Shown piece after piece: positions 1 to 13,800 of a stretch of 64,000 nucleotides of DNA; positions within the stretch are counted from its first letter, which is position 1; each line of letters begins with the position of its first letter. The stretch lies in contig JAKJHU010000668.1 of assembly GCA_022316685.1 (NCBI GenBank), forward strand, positions 1-64,000. The letters run 5' to 3'. The DNA comes from Progne subis subis. Taxonomy: Eukaryota; Chordata; Aves; Passeriformes; Hirundinidae. The position numbers and the translations under genes are program-made. The notes beneath the pieces were generated by a model. That model was not told the origin of the DNA. It did not search any database and worked only from the letters and a program-made list of their open reading frames with translations.

Positions 1-3000
1 AAATCTCCTTCAAGTTCAAAATATTGGAAAGTTGCTGGATACTTTATTAGAATCTCACTTTCATAATGGTATCACAGATACCAGAGTCCCTTCTTTACTC
101 TTCACAAACAATTATCTTTGGATCCAGACGCAGCATCATTAAAGAAACAGATGGCGGTTAACATTTTCAGTAGCGCTAAATTGATTTATGAACATAAATT
201 GCAGACTTTAAAGTACCTAAAGGCATAAAGCAATCTACATTCCTTTGTTTTGCACTCTAATGGAAATTTTGCCTTCTCTTTCCAGGAAAATGCTCTTTCC
301 TTTGCAACCTAGACATTTGTTGGAATCACAGAAGGAATATCCCTCCCTACACGGGCAATGAGACACACTTCAGAGGAGGAAATTTCGCTCAAGATTCATA
401 ACAAATCGGGAAAGGAATTTCAGGACTTCGGTAAGACAAGGTGGAAGAGTAACACTAATATAATCAGTTCTTTGTGGGTGGAAGTCCATTACCCATTTTT
501 CTTCCAAGGTAGAGTCACTGAAGTTCTTGTCTGGCAATAGTCCACAGTCAATGGACCGATCCAGAACTCCATCTCTGGGCTCCTTCAGCTGTGACTGAAC
601 TGGAGTAGACTCATTAAAAAATAAGCTGAAAATCTGCCTCTGTGAAAACAGTCATCAGCTCCTTCCTCACAGGATAAATAGATTTGGTGGGCAGAAGAGT
701 ACCTGAGCTGCAAACGTTCCCCGGGCATAATAAACTTCTTCCCTTTTTACAGTTTCACAGAATTTTTCAGTTAGTTTATAAATCATTCTGATTATTCTTT
801 ATGCTTGCAAGCCACATTTCATCCCACGTGACCAAAAAGTAGCACCCCTGGTGTCTACTGCACATCAGGGCTTTAATGAGAACAAAGCATCATGAAGAAT
901 AAAGACAGAAGCAAAAATTCACCTGAGACCCCAGCTGGGAAACCAGGAAGGCAAAATTTAAGTGCCCAAGTTGGAATTAAGTAAAGAAGTGAGATTTAAC
1001 ACCCTCTCTCTCCTACAAAGAACACCACTATCTACATAAAGCAATCTGCACAAACAATGAGTATGGATGACTTTGAAAAACTACATAAGAATTTACCTTT
1101 ACTGTGGGCACAATGATGAATTGACATCCCTCTAATTTTGATAGATGGTGCTGAAAAAGCCTCAGCTGCATGGCATTTATCTATCATCAGTTTGGGAAAT
1201 TTTTTTTTGTCAGCTGGGAAAGTCAGCTGGAAAAGCAGAACTTCTCCAAGAGAATCATAAAGAGCAAATGCCAGCGTGCCAGGTACAGAGGTCAAGTGCG
1301 TGTCAGGAGAAGGACAAACCTCCCCTGGCATGAAGAAATTTCCAGATGGCAAGAAGCTTCCAGCATGTCCTGGTAAAGGATATAACCAGAATAGAGTGTA
1401 CTCTGTTATTCCCAATGCCTGCACAATTGCATAACAATTGTACCAGCTAGCATCAGCACAAATTAGTCCTGTAAAACAGACCTGCATTCTGGTACAGCAG
1501 AGCTTTTGGGACTTCTCAGACTGGAAATTTCAGAGGTCAGCTTTTCCTATCCTTTTTATTGCACAGTAACAGAGAAGCTGAGGGGCAGAGACAGCAAGAG
1601 CTTCTCACGCAAAGAGAAACTGTCAGTATTTGGCAGACAGCTGAGTCTCTCTGTTGCTGGACTTCCCTGTGTTTGATGTTCTCCTGCCTTCTTTTCTTTA
1701 GTAGCAAGTCAGATTATTCCATTATTATGAGGTGAGATTATTCCTGTGGGACTGACCCACAGGTGACAGGAATCTACGTTATATGATCATATAATGTTAA
1801 GTGTTCGTTGAATTACGTTAAACCTCCCTGCAACAAGGAAAGAGTACACTGTGGGCTTACTGCTAGCTCCTGAAAAACAACTGCAGGAGAAATGCAGAAG
1901 ATAGGTGGCTTAGTAAAAGTTGGGGAAAAAAAGAATAGGAATAGACTCACTCAAAACAGTAACAGCAAGGCCAGGAGTGCTGCTAATTACAACCTCATGA
2001 GTGCAGAAAAGGAAGTCTGTGAAATATATTTTGTACTGCTGCCCCCAGTGAACAGGAACTGGCTCAGTTATAGGTTTCCTCTCTAGGATGAACTACTTCT
2101 GGTACAGCTCAGTCTTCTGGTGCCTGAGTGCAACACTCCTCCCTGAGTGCTTGCTACTAACCCTGGGAATCCCAACAGAAAAGGCAGATCACCTTCTAAA
2201 TTCACAGACCAAAGACTAACATATCAACCAGTGTAGGTCCGAATTATAACTTTCAGTGCAGGTAACTGCAACCTGATGCCAACCTAAGCACGTATGGAAC
2301 AATTGTTACGTCAGCTGGAAGCTCAGGATCAGTGTGAATGCAGATTATCATCTATGGAAATAATTCTGCTTTCTGAGTCAAACTGCCCGACCTTTCACAG
2401 CTCACATCTCAACACATTCACATCACTACTCTCAACAGTGAGGAAGCTGGCACTTTCAGAGCACTTATGCATCATCCTCTGAGAGATCTCAAAGATAAGG
2501 TTTCCTTCTCATTATTATTTCCTACATAGCCTCTCTGGCACTGTGGGGACATCATTTGGCTCATTATACTTCAGCTTTCCAGTCTGCAAAGTGGGATACT
2601 ACCTTGCCTCACTGGGAACTGTCAAAGAAACCACTCAGTTTCATGACAAAAAGAGGTCATTTCAGCATATATGAGGTCTGCTGGAAGAGCTCCATCTTTG
2701 CCAAGCATCCTTAATTGCTATCATGCCTATGGCATTTCAGCAAAGTCTTTTCTCACAATGGTACAGGCAATCACCTGGAAATAGCACCAGAGTTTCTAAT
2801 TCTGTATTCTGCTGATCTCAGTTACTATCAGCAGTTTCAGTTGTGGCCAAGGAATAAAATTCTTTCTTAATAGACCTTCATGCCTTTGTCTTCTGGATCT
2901 TCAGAAGACACAGGTGAAGTCACATTGGCAAGGCCACAGGAGACATTCATGCATTAGTTGTTTAGGCTTTTTTTTTTCTTTCCCAGGGATAATAGTCTGG

Positions 3001-6000
3001 CACATTTGCAAGTGTCTCATTCCTTACTCAGGCAAGACAATGTTAGAGGCATATAACCTATTACCATGGTGGTTGAGCATCACCAAGCACAGGCTTTCAG
3101 TCACTTAACGGGAGGGGCAGGCACAATTCACTGAATTCTGCTGACTTTACAATCCACACACTCACACCCTGACACTTGGTGGTAAGTGTCTTTCAAAAAC
3201 AACAGAGGGTGACAGGAAAAGTTTAATCCATCAGAAAAGGGCAGCTGGAAATCAGTCACTGGAAAGCAGCAAGCTGAATAAAAAAATGAAATCTGCCAAA
3301 TCTGCCTTGTTCAGGGCACAGTGCTGGAGAGCTGCAGCTTAATGGAAAGTAAGTTAGGGCACTTGGGCCAGGCTTCTGTTGCTCGAATAAATTGTAAATT
3401 GATTTCTAGTGACTACAAATGTTGTGATAACATTTTTGAAAAAGCTAGCACTACAAGTATTCTATAATGAAGTGGAGCATTCTATAAGTGTATAGCCTTT
3501 CATAGAGTAGCATTCATTGAGAGGAGCAGCTTATTTAATGCAATTAAAGGGGAGCAAATTTGGAAATTTTGCATAGAAATGCTATTTTCTGTAACCTATC
3601 TGTGGAATTTACTGTCTCAGAAAACAACTCAGTCAAAACTTACTGCCAGTAGGAAGATCTCCAGCCGCAACCAAGCCTTTCTTGTGACAATCTAAAATTG
3701 GAGAGGATTGGGAGCAGGAGACAGCAGAAATAAGAGATTACACTTGACATTAAATATATCCTCCAGCTTGAAGCCTTTATTTTGAAAGCCATCATTTTCA
3801 GGAAGAGCACTTAAACACTTCCTAACTTTTGGGATGTGTAGAAGTAATTTCCTCAGATCAAAGATCTCATGGTAGGCAGAGCTCAGGGGATACATAAAAG
3901 GCCATGCAAGTATTGATGAAGATTGGGAAATTTATCATAGATTAAAGAGGTTTTGCTTAAAACATCAATTTTCCTTTCCCACCTCTTCTTTCCTTCTCTT
4001 CCCATGAATATTTGGGTGAATGCATTTCATTCACATATAACCTCACAGAACTAAAATTTAAATGCTGCTTTTTTATTTTAATTTTTTTTTTTTTAATAGG
4101 ATAATGCTCTGTTTTGCACTGTGAAGGAAAAATGTTCTCTGTTCTACTTTTCAGTCAGAACATGGGTACAACTCCAATTATAATGAACAAAGGATGGAGC
4201 TTTATTCTTCACAGCTATAGCTGAGTTGACAGTATAAAGAAAAAAAATATCCACATCACAGAGAGAAGCTACATCTCAGACAAGGGTTATGTGGCCTAGG
4301 AAGTGGAGTGCTCCTACTCTTACACTATTTTATTTGGCTTCCATTTAATCTTCACACTTCCTTCATGATCATTAAAGCTTTTCTTTGTTTCTGAAACGTC
4401 GCTACTTTTGAAATTTTCCCTTATACAGCCAGGGAAAAAAAAAGATGTCATGAATCCATGTGATCCTTCAGAAATAATCAAGGTAGGGTGAATTTCCTAC
4501 AAAGTGTCTGTATACATCTGTCCAGGGAAGAAGCAAAACTCTGATATATCTACCTTTCCTCATGCTAGACATATTGCATCAGCAGAAACAGATGAAGAAC
4601 AAAATATTCATCCCAAACAAGAGAAAGAGATTGCTGGCAGCTCCTAAGAACGTCCAACTAACAACTGTAACTGGTGACAGTTACGGTGATTTTTGAGGCT
4701 GCTCTGCAAACAAAAAAAGATATTTTGCTCAACAAACAATATCTTCTGGTTAATTTCTCAACTGCAGACCAGCTTTGGGCTTAAGAACCCTTGGCTTTAC
4801 TACCTGGAGTCTTTACCTTGGAAGTTTCTTGGTTTTATCAGAGGATATGTGAGGAGAAGGCTTGACTCCTGTCTTTCTCTCAGCTTCTACTCAGAGATCT
4901 GAGACATCTGGGAATTGTCTCATTTGGTCATGCTCTTAACTTGTGGCTGGGTAATGGGATTGTGACTACTGAGACTGTGACACAAATAAATCAACTCCTA
5001 AATATGCAGAAATGTAGTGTTGTCAGCTCTGCTGATGAATCCTGGCCATGATGTTTTTATCTGATCTCTAAACTGTACACTGCTTACGTTATACTGGGGA
5101 TTTTTTATGTAATGCTTGTGATAATTAACTGAGCAATTTTAAATGTATTGTAAACCTCACTGCTTCTAACAAGGAAATTACTTATCGTTATTCACAATTT
5201 CTGACTTTAAAAAACTAAACGCTTAAGAGAAGCCCCAGAAAGATATCAGTGGGGTGACACAGAACTAAAGGCTGAGTTACAAGGCACACAGTACTAAAAT
5301 TCACTTTCTCTGTATGATAGGCTCAAGAAGCACTTTTCCCAACCAGTGGGGCAAACGATGAGATTGTTCCTTTAGCACTGAAATCCTGCATCTCCTGAAT
5401 CTGCTGGTTTGTTTGGCGCCTGAATGGTGTGAGGTTGCTGCGTATCATGTCAATAAGACATGAAAAAAAGCATATTTTGACTTGGTTAAATTAAATTCCT
5501 GGTTGCTTTCCACATACATTTCAGTTAAGTCTATAGACACAACATATATTCATCTGACTTCACCATTCAGAAAAGGAGCAAGGAAAAGATTCTGTTTCCT
5601 ATTACCCAGCACATATCCTACAAAGTGGATTTAGTGCATTATTACACTAAGGATGCAGATTCCACCTTGCAGGTCCTCCATTATTTAAAATCTAATTAAT
5701 TGTCTTTGCTTGGTTGGTTTTTAATCCAGCAATCATGTATGTGCATAATTTAAGGCACATAAATGAATAATTCCACTGAGGCCAATGGTCAATATTATTG
5801 TTACCAGTGGAAATGAGCTGATATGCACAAGTGTTTTGCTTGAATAGGCTGGGGCACAGGACTGGGAGGAATGCATGATTGGGAGTTTATCTTCAGAAAT
5901 TCCTCAGGAAAAATATTGGAGCGTAATGTACATAGTTAACAAAAAAAATTAAAAAACACATTCAAGCATTTTCATCTCTAAATTATAGTGCATCATGAAA

Positions 6001-8228
6001 AGTATTATCATCTTGTTGACCTGGAATAGTCTTTCAGATGTTCTGAGTCTTAATACAGTGAAAAGGAGTGGGAAAATAAGGTCTCAGGGCTGACTCAAGA
6101 GACAGACATGGGGCTAAAAAATAATAAAAAGTCCAAACTTTTTAATAAGCAAAAATATAAAAACTAAAATAAACTAGACTTGCTTTTATTGACGTAGGAG
6201 CAATGGCTTAAAACACAGGCAAAGGCCTCCATATGTTAGGCCTCCTGTTCTTAGTCAGGGTAGAATTTCTTCCCAAGCATCATCTTAGAGGCACTCTGAG
6301 CTACAGTCACCCCTTAAAATTGTTCCTAAATGGTTCATATTTTGTAGCTGGTGCTATTGGATGGATGCAAAGGAGATACCAGAGAGTTCAGCCCATCTTC
6401 AGTCTGAACAGATGACAGCCAAAGGAACAAGCAGCACTTGGTCAGCTGGTCCTGCTTTGACAATCACATTTCTTTTAATTTGAAATACTGAAGGAAAAAG
6501 GAATTTTAAAGCTCAGTTGTTTTCTCCAAGCTCTTATTTTTAAGGCTCTACCTGCTGTGTTGCCTCAACTATGGAATTCCAAAAATTCTGCAAGTGAATT
6601 CTCTAGGTACATATAAACACCTATAACTTTTTAAATGTCTTCATGAGAAAAGAAAGACAGAGCTGGACAAAGAAAAGGGCACAGGGATTGTGAACCGGGG
6701 CAGAGGATGCTCCAGACAGGTTATTCTGCTATACAGTCACTGTAGGATAAAAATGAACAATGTAGGCAAGATTCATCATACGTTGGCAGTAGGAAAAATA
6801 AGAGGACTCCCAAGTGTAGCTTGGTTCCCCAATCGTTATGTATGCTCTATAATGATGAAAAGAGCAAATTAGAATTCCACTCTGAGGCAGAAACATCGGC
6901 AGTTTGTACAGAACTCTCTGCAGGAGCTAAATGGAGCCATTAACTGAGAAAGGACTGCCTTGATGAGGACAACAGAAACATCAAGAATTATTTGCAGCAG
7001 AGAACCCTTGAGAAAAAAATCAAAGCAACTGCAGCAATGGAAGATGAGTCCAGAAGAGAGAAGGGGAATGTGGCAGACAGATCTGAGAACATGGAGTCTG
7101 CAGAGGTTGCTTCTTCACCTTTCCTAACAAAGACTGAAGATCTCCAAAGACCAAAAATGCTGAATCTGTTATCCATGTCCTCACCCAAGTACACCTGCCC
7201 TGATCCAGGTCAGCCATAATTTGTGGTTTATTAATGGAGGCTTTCGGTATAGCTACAGTTCATTGCTACACTGCCTGATCTCCCTGACAAGAGGATGCAA
7301 TCTCCAGAAGTGCCCAAGATCCCCACACAGCATCGTACAGAAGACAAATGGAAGAAATGCTGGGCTCAATCTCCAGAGCCATGAGAGAACAAAATCCTGC
7401 AGGAGATACACCTTGGCTGGCTTGGGCTTCCTGGGTGACTGTGCAGAGGCAGAAGTCCTGCAGAAGTCCTGCAGGTCCTACCAGGCTGCTGCCACCTGCT
7501 CAGGAGCAAGGTGGGAGCTGAGATCAGCTCTGCCTTAGAACCAGGGCACTGCTTGATGGCAAAGTGAAAACATGTAAAATAGCTCATATGAGCTTCTCTG
7601 GAGTTATTCAGGAATGCCATTTTGCTGTGACATGGAGCAAACCATATTTCCTTTAGTTACATACAGTCTGAGGGAAGTGCATTGCTACCAGTAGAATTTG
7701 CCAGATTTTTGTTTATAGGAGCACATTTTCATCACTCATTAAATACAGGCCCCTTTCCAGGGATGTGTACATTTTATCAGCTGGGAAAGGCTGTATAAAT
7801 TCAGAGGAACATAGAAAAAGACCAAACTTCCCCTATCTAGTCCCAGATGACTGATACTGACTGTATGTTGTCACTGAGTCCTTCCACTCTGTTTTTTAGC
7901 TCTCCATATAAAGCACTGAATTCCACAACATTATTTCACTTGTTAGTAAAGTTCCACATTCACATTTAATGTGTTTTCAGCTTGGCTGCACATTGTTTTT
8001 ACAGTCTGATGTTCTTTACCAGACTGAGCCATTATGGATAAATACAAGGTCTCTGTCTGAGGGTAAAGGAGAGAATTACAGCTTGCATTCAAATACCAGC
8101 AGGTCAAAATGTCTGTGGCACACAAGGCTTGAGCTGAGCTGTTTTCCACTGCAGCTTATTTCTGTCGAAAATGCTTCCTGATCCCCGTACTTCCCCAGCA
8201 CAGCAGTTTGTGCTTGCTGGAAAGGCAG

Positions 8229-8330
8229 GGAACCACAGAACCATTAAGGCTGGAAAAGGCCTCTAAAGATCAAGTCCAATCACCAACCTAGAGTCAACAC
8301 CCTGCTCAGCACTGGAGGGGAAACACTGAA
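8229..8330 (-). mobile_element. CR1 3'-end fragment
   Basis: The plus strand reads 'ggaaccacagaaccattaaggctggaaaaggcctctaaagatcaagtccaatc...cagcactgg' over this stretch. It matches the 3'-terminal portion (in reverse complement) common to several avian CR1 subfamilies, with a beginning of the 'aatcacagaatcattaaggttgg' type. Only about 100 bp remain, so it is a short 5'-truncated, diverged copy. It belongs to a different subfamily from the element at 10144. Confidence 0.75.
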
Positions 8331-9141
8331 CGTGTTTAGCAGTGTCCTAGTAAAAGCTGTGATTTCAAATGGCCTTCACACAAGTTTACTGTACAACTTC
8401 AGCAGATGGCAAAGGCCATTTAACTTCACACTTTTCAAAATAGAGGAAAACACTGTTAGGCTCTCCCTTAACTTAAAAAAAAAAATCCCAGCAGTGTTAC
8501 TGGCTTTTGTTTTCACAAAGTTGCAGCTTTTGTCAGCACCAGTAGTGTTCCAAAGGGACATGCATCATCGTGGCAAATCAGCTGTCTGAAGGGTGGATTT
8601 GCTGACAAAATCTCAGCATATTAAATGTTGTTAACAACCAGCCCTGGGAAGTTCCTCTAGTCATCTAGGGGAGGGGAAACAAAAGTAATCAGTATAAATA
8701 GCCATTTATACATCTCCCATCCCACCTGTAATTTTGCTTTCTTGAGGGATTTCTCTGTTTTTCTGTGAAAATTGGAGGGTGCTACATATCTCTGCAGCAT
8801 GTTTGGCAATACAGAGTTTCTGAACTCCTACTAAAAACATCAGTTACACAGCAAGAAATCTTTATCAAAGAAAAATTCTAAGCTCCAATAAAACTCTTGC
8901 TTTGCCACCTCACTCACTTTCTCCAGGCTTAATATGTAAAAGAGAAAACAAAAAATGAAAATCATCTCAGTTCAGTTTAACATGGAATATGTTAACCAAA
9001 AGTGAAATATTGAAATTCAATTACTGCTACTTTCTCTCATGGGACTGATTACATGGGGGCTTGTTGAGTGAATTTGCAATTTACAGAAATGCCACAGAGT
9101 GACCTCCAACAATTGTTTGGACTCATGTGACTTAATCAGGA

Positions 9142-9165
9142 TTTTTTTTTTTTTTTTTTTTTTTT
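9142..9165 (+). repeat. Poly(T) run, 24 bases
   Basis: Uninterrupted T24, without a recognisable retroposon body next to it. Similar runs lie at 14646-14673 (T14-A-T13), 23424-23438 and 57157-57174. Confidence 0.97.
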
Positions 9166-10143
9166 CCCTTTAAAAGGAAAAGTTTGGACTTTGGAAAAGT
9201 CATCCAAGAGCCCAAAGGCTATTTAGCCACAGTCCTTTCATTACAGCTGCTGCAGCAGTTCCATCTCTTATTGCTACTCAGTTATGTAAAAACCTTGTTG
9301 CCCTTTAAAGTCTTTGGAAATTCACTCCAAAAGAAATGAAGTGCTCAGTTCAAGCATAAAAATATCCCCTACGATGGTGGCTTCCAAATCTAAAACTTTC
9401 ATTTCATCTTAGAATTCTGGGCGATCCCTTCCTGCCTCTGTTTATTTTGTGTTTACACTTGCATGGCTGATTATCCAGAAAGGATTTTTCTGCCTGTATC
9501 ACTGCATTGCTGTTTTATAAATTCTTCTGTTTATCTCAGCGTAGACCGACAGCAAATTCTTCCACAGCTACATCAGAACAGTACTGATTGCTGTGTGCAC
9601 AGGAATATACAAGCACACACCATTCATTGATTTCCATAGTCAATTAAGTCCTTAAAAATAAAGATTATGAAAAACAGCACTGTAAGACGTAGATAATCAC
9701 TACCTTCTTAAGTAAGTGAAGGCAAGACTGTCAATTACTTTTTTGCATTCGATCAGTACATCCCAAATTCTTCTGTACCTGGTTCACAATCTAGGAATCC
9801 TAGGAAAACACTAAATTTTAGATAATTAACCAGTTGTGAAATCACATCCAAATTCTCAAATAAAACATACAATGTCTCGAACTCCTAGCGCACAGATAAT
9901 AAACCTTTGTCTGATAGGCACTCAGGGACACTGTAAAAGCTCTAGAGGTTTGCTGGAGAAATTACTATCAAAGAGCCTGAATGAGCTGCAACTGCACTAC
10001 TGACAGACAAACTGCCCCTTCTCCTTTTCTTACGAGTCTTGTAAGCAACACCACGTAGGCAAGATCAGCACAACATCCTGACTGATTCCTTCTAGATGTG
10101 CTTGCTTTAAAAGCCAATAAAGCTGATGTTCTGTGGAGAATTT

Positions 10144-10810
10144 TCACAGAATAGTTTGGGTTTGAAAGAACACTTAAAGGCCATCTAGTCCAAGCCCTTG
10201 CAATGAGAAGGGACAGCTTCCACGAAGTCAGGTTGCTCACATCCCTGTCCAACCTGACCTTTAAAGTTTCCAGGGGTGGGGAATCCATCACCTCTCTGGG
10301 CAACCTGTGCCAGAGTTTCCCCATCATTGCTGTAAACATTTTCTTCCTTATATCTGATCTAAATCTGGCCACTTTCTGTTTTAATTCCTTACCCCTCATC
10401 CCATCACTACATGCCCTTGTAAACAGGAGCTCTCCAGCTCCCTTGTGAGCCCCCTTTGGGTACTGGGAGGTCTCCCTGGAGCTCTCCTTCTGTTCCCCAG
10501 ACTGAACAACCTCAGCTCTCTCAGCCTTTCACAGAATCACAGAATTTCCTCATAGGAGAGCTCCTCCAGCCCTCCTCTGCACTCCCTCCAACAGCTCCGT
10601 GTGCTGCCTGTGCTGGGGTCCCAGGGCTGGGTGCACCATCAGCTGCGGTCTCAGCAGAGCAGAGCAGAGCAGAGGGGCAGAATCCCCTCCTTCCCTGCAG
10701 CCCACACTGCTTTGGATGCAGACCAGGACATGGATGGCTCTCTGGGTGGGTGCAAGTGCACACTGCTGGGTTATCCAGCAGAACCCACGAGTCCTTCCCA
10801 GCAGGAAGAC
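10144..10810 (-). mobile_element. CR1 LINE retrotransposon, 5'-truncated copy with end of ORF2
   Basis: The plus strand starts TCACAGAATAGTTTGGGTTTG and runs through the characteristic CR1 strings for 'ccatctagtccaagccc', 'ctctgggcaacctgtgccag', 'tcactacatgcccttgtaa' and 'gcagaatcccctcc'. This is the CR1 3' region in reverse complement, so the element lies on the minus strand with its 3' end at the low coordinate. On that strand, codons near 10230-10390 still read RFRSDIRKKMFT and LWHRLPREVMDSPPLE, matching the C-terminal end of the CR1 reverse-transcriptase ORF (usual form WNRLPREVV.SP.LE). The 5' border is diffuse; similarity fades near 10810. There is no intact ORF2, and it is certainly not autonomous. 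Confidence 0.93.
10530..10545 (-). mobile_element. Possible ultra-short CR1 3'-tail insertion inside the CR1 copy
   Basis: Within the CR1 at 10144-10810, the expected 'agcct-tcctcataggagag' string is interrupted by CACAGAATCACAGAAT, two units of the CR1 3'-terminal repeat in reverse complement. TTC occurs on both sides. The simplest reading is a dead-on-arrival insertion of only the tail of a second CR1. Replication slippage or gene conversion are alternatives. Confidence 0.4.
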
Positions 10811-13800
10811 TGATTCCTCTGATTGACTTCTAAACCCTTCCTTTTACACTTCCGGTCTCTTTGTATCTTTTGGAAGATGTGCTCAGTGTTGTTTTTAGGT
10901 CTCCAATTTGGGTACAGCTCAGAGAATTGGAGTTACAAGGAGACAGCTCCAGAGTGGGTGCAGATAAACTACACTCTCATGATGGCGTGACCACTCATCA
11001 TACTGAGCCCTCAAATCCTGCCCAGGCAGAAATCCCTCTGAAACCAATGAATAAAGCCAATATTAATGGACCAATTCTCTTTGCAGACAGGAAGAACTTA
11101 ATATTCACAGTAAGACTGGTGAAGATTCAGTCACAGTGCACTTTGTCTTAAAAGCAAGATGCTGAAACTTTAACAAGTTAAACTCAAAATAAGCAATAAT
11201 TTGATAAATGGTTCTAGACACAAGATTTGTGTCCTGACCTTGGGCATGTTTCCTTGTCTTTTTCTTTCCCAGGATCTAGGTAATGAACCAGTCTGTTATT
11301 TGTGAATTTGTCTAGTTGACATGGGTCCACAGCTAACAAACCTATTGATGTTTTTTTTTCAGAAGATATCAGTCATCATTTCTTGAAAAAACTGGTGGTA
11401 GGGCTCAAGCAGTGCACCACAAACAGAGGCACTCAAAATCCTAAGTCGTGTAGAAAATGTCCCAGTAGTTTAGCTCTTAATTTTATAGCTCTGGGACAAA
11501 AGATTAAAGATAAGAAAGGTTTCTGTGGTGATTAGACAGCAGTAGTTAGGATACAGTCTAAAGAAGAGCAAAAGAGGAAAGAAAAGTGATATGGCAACAG
11601 AAAGACAGGGGTATTAAAAAGGTCCTTCCTACACAGGAGCACTGGGCAGAGGGTCTCTACTAACACCTCCCATAACCAACCCAAAAAAAGCTTATTTTTA
11701 ATAGTTTCTTTCTACACAGAGGAAGAGGGCTGAGAAGTCCAAAGTTGAGTTCTGAAGGGCTCATAAAGACTTCATTTCACACAACAAGTGTGTTGAACAA
11801 ATGTTCAGCAGCAGGTTTTCGTGGCAGGTGCCAATGAGTAAGTCACTGCTGTTACTCACTTTCAAGTCAGTGGTACAGCAACCATTACAGTTGCACGTGA
11901 AGTTGTTAACGAGGAAAAGGAAAACAGATTGAGGTCAGCATTTATGCAAATTAAACGTGGAAACTGCTTTTTCAGTGCATTGATGCTGTGGCCCTTCAGT
12001 GCTCTGAACTACGGCCCCTCTCCCCTTACCCACCACTGTTACAGCAGATGGAGATGAAATAGCCCCTGCAATCACAGTGATGGGTTGCTCTTACTTGCGT
12101 GCTTATTCTCTGTAAATTTTTCACATTCATGCAAACCCCTGCCAAAAAGATGATTAAAAAAACCTCAACCCCACAACAATAAAAGCCCAGCATTTTCTTG
12201 GAGGGGCGGAGGTGGATGGGGAATAAACACCACGGAAACATGTAGACAGATATATTCTTAGAATCAGACCATTCTCTTTTGTGGAAAGCCTTACTAATTC
12301 AAGCTTAAGCACTGCAAGAATAAAGGGTTAGAAGGAAAAACACAGCTGGTGAAAATTGGGGGTTGCAGCTCTGCGTTTAATGTCTTCCACTTTGTGGCAG
12401 TATCTCTGAATTTCTCACGTCTTCCTCATTGGCTGCAACAGGCTGGAGGAGGGGGGTGAGAAAAGCTCACAGAATCTGTCAATGCTGTCAGCAAAGTAAA
12501 TTACATCTGTTGTTCAATTTGTTCCATTCTGATTTCATGATGGGAACTGTAAGGGTGACTGCAAGCCCGTGTTTGGGCTGATTTAGCAACTCTTGAAAGT
12601 ATGATCTCAAAGACTGAGAGGTGGAGGGAAGTTCCAGGACAGCCTGTTTGACCCACTGCATCTATATGTGTTTCTCTCTGCTGTCCCTGGGATGTGATGC
12701 TCCTGAAGGCCTGCACTGATTCAATCTCACTGCCTTGTGTCTCTCACTGCACTGTTTTAGTTTCTTAACTCATTTCCTTGCTTGGGGGCTGGGCAACTAA
12801 TGAGGATTTTTTAGATCTGAGGGAGTCAACTTATTATGTGCCAGTTTGGACATCTCTTCCAGGGACAGGTTAGTGCTCTGGATGTCATCCAGGCTTGGCC
12901 TTACTCCATCTATAATAATACCACACTCTTTAGTTTACACTCAGAGCCTTGAGCTGAATTGCTCCTGGAGGCACTGCATGTTATTTTCAGAGACTCGACC
13001 GAGTATTCTGAAGTGTTGTCCAAATGACATGGGTCAGAGCCAAGACTCCAAAAGTGATCATTATCAATAATGTTCAAGCAGATCAAGCAGAGGTACTCAA
13101 TTCTAGAATTCAAGCTGTAAGGGGCAAGCAGAACAACTCAGGACCAGGTTCTCCACTACCCAGCAACGCGAACAGCCCAATGCAACAACATCTGGTTGTG
13201 TTTTGCAATTTCTCTGTGCCTTGTTTTCATTTATCTGTACAATTGCTTAGATGCAGGGCAGTGGAGAGACCAGGCACCCAAATCTGAGGCTGCAGTGGAC
13301 AGATTTGCATGCAGTGTCACAGGTCTCCAGCTGCAGAGAGCACATTTCACACAAAGATGAAAACCCTTCTAGAGACAGGGCACTGGCCGAATTGTATTTA
13401 ACTCAGAAACAAAGCTTCCCCTGAAGGACAGTAACAAACTGATTAAAAATAATTAAAAAGAAGATCCATTAGGGAAGGCTGAAAGAACTGAATCTCTTCA
13501 GATTAGAAAAAGATTAAGTGAAGACAAATAATGCCTACAAATATTTAAACACTATGTTATAAACTGCTCAGAGATTAATTTTCCTCCTTAGTCAACAAGA
13601 CAATACAAAATAATGGACTGCAGCAGAGACTGATTACAAAATACAAAATGATTCAATCTGCAACATTTGGATTTTCATCTGCTGCTGGAAGTTTCCGAGA
13701 TGGATGGATCTTCAGAAATGGGCCTTGGTGCCTGACCAAGCAAGCTGCCAATGTTGGCTGATCACACATTAAGGGAGAGTTTTGAGAATAATAACCTCAA

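Noticed and set aside
9968..10399. 143-codon minus-strand open frame as a host gene
   Set aside because: Its N-terminal half matches the C-terminal end of CR1 ORF2; it is part of a truncated retrotransposon and runs out into flanking intron.
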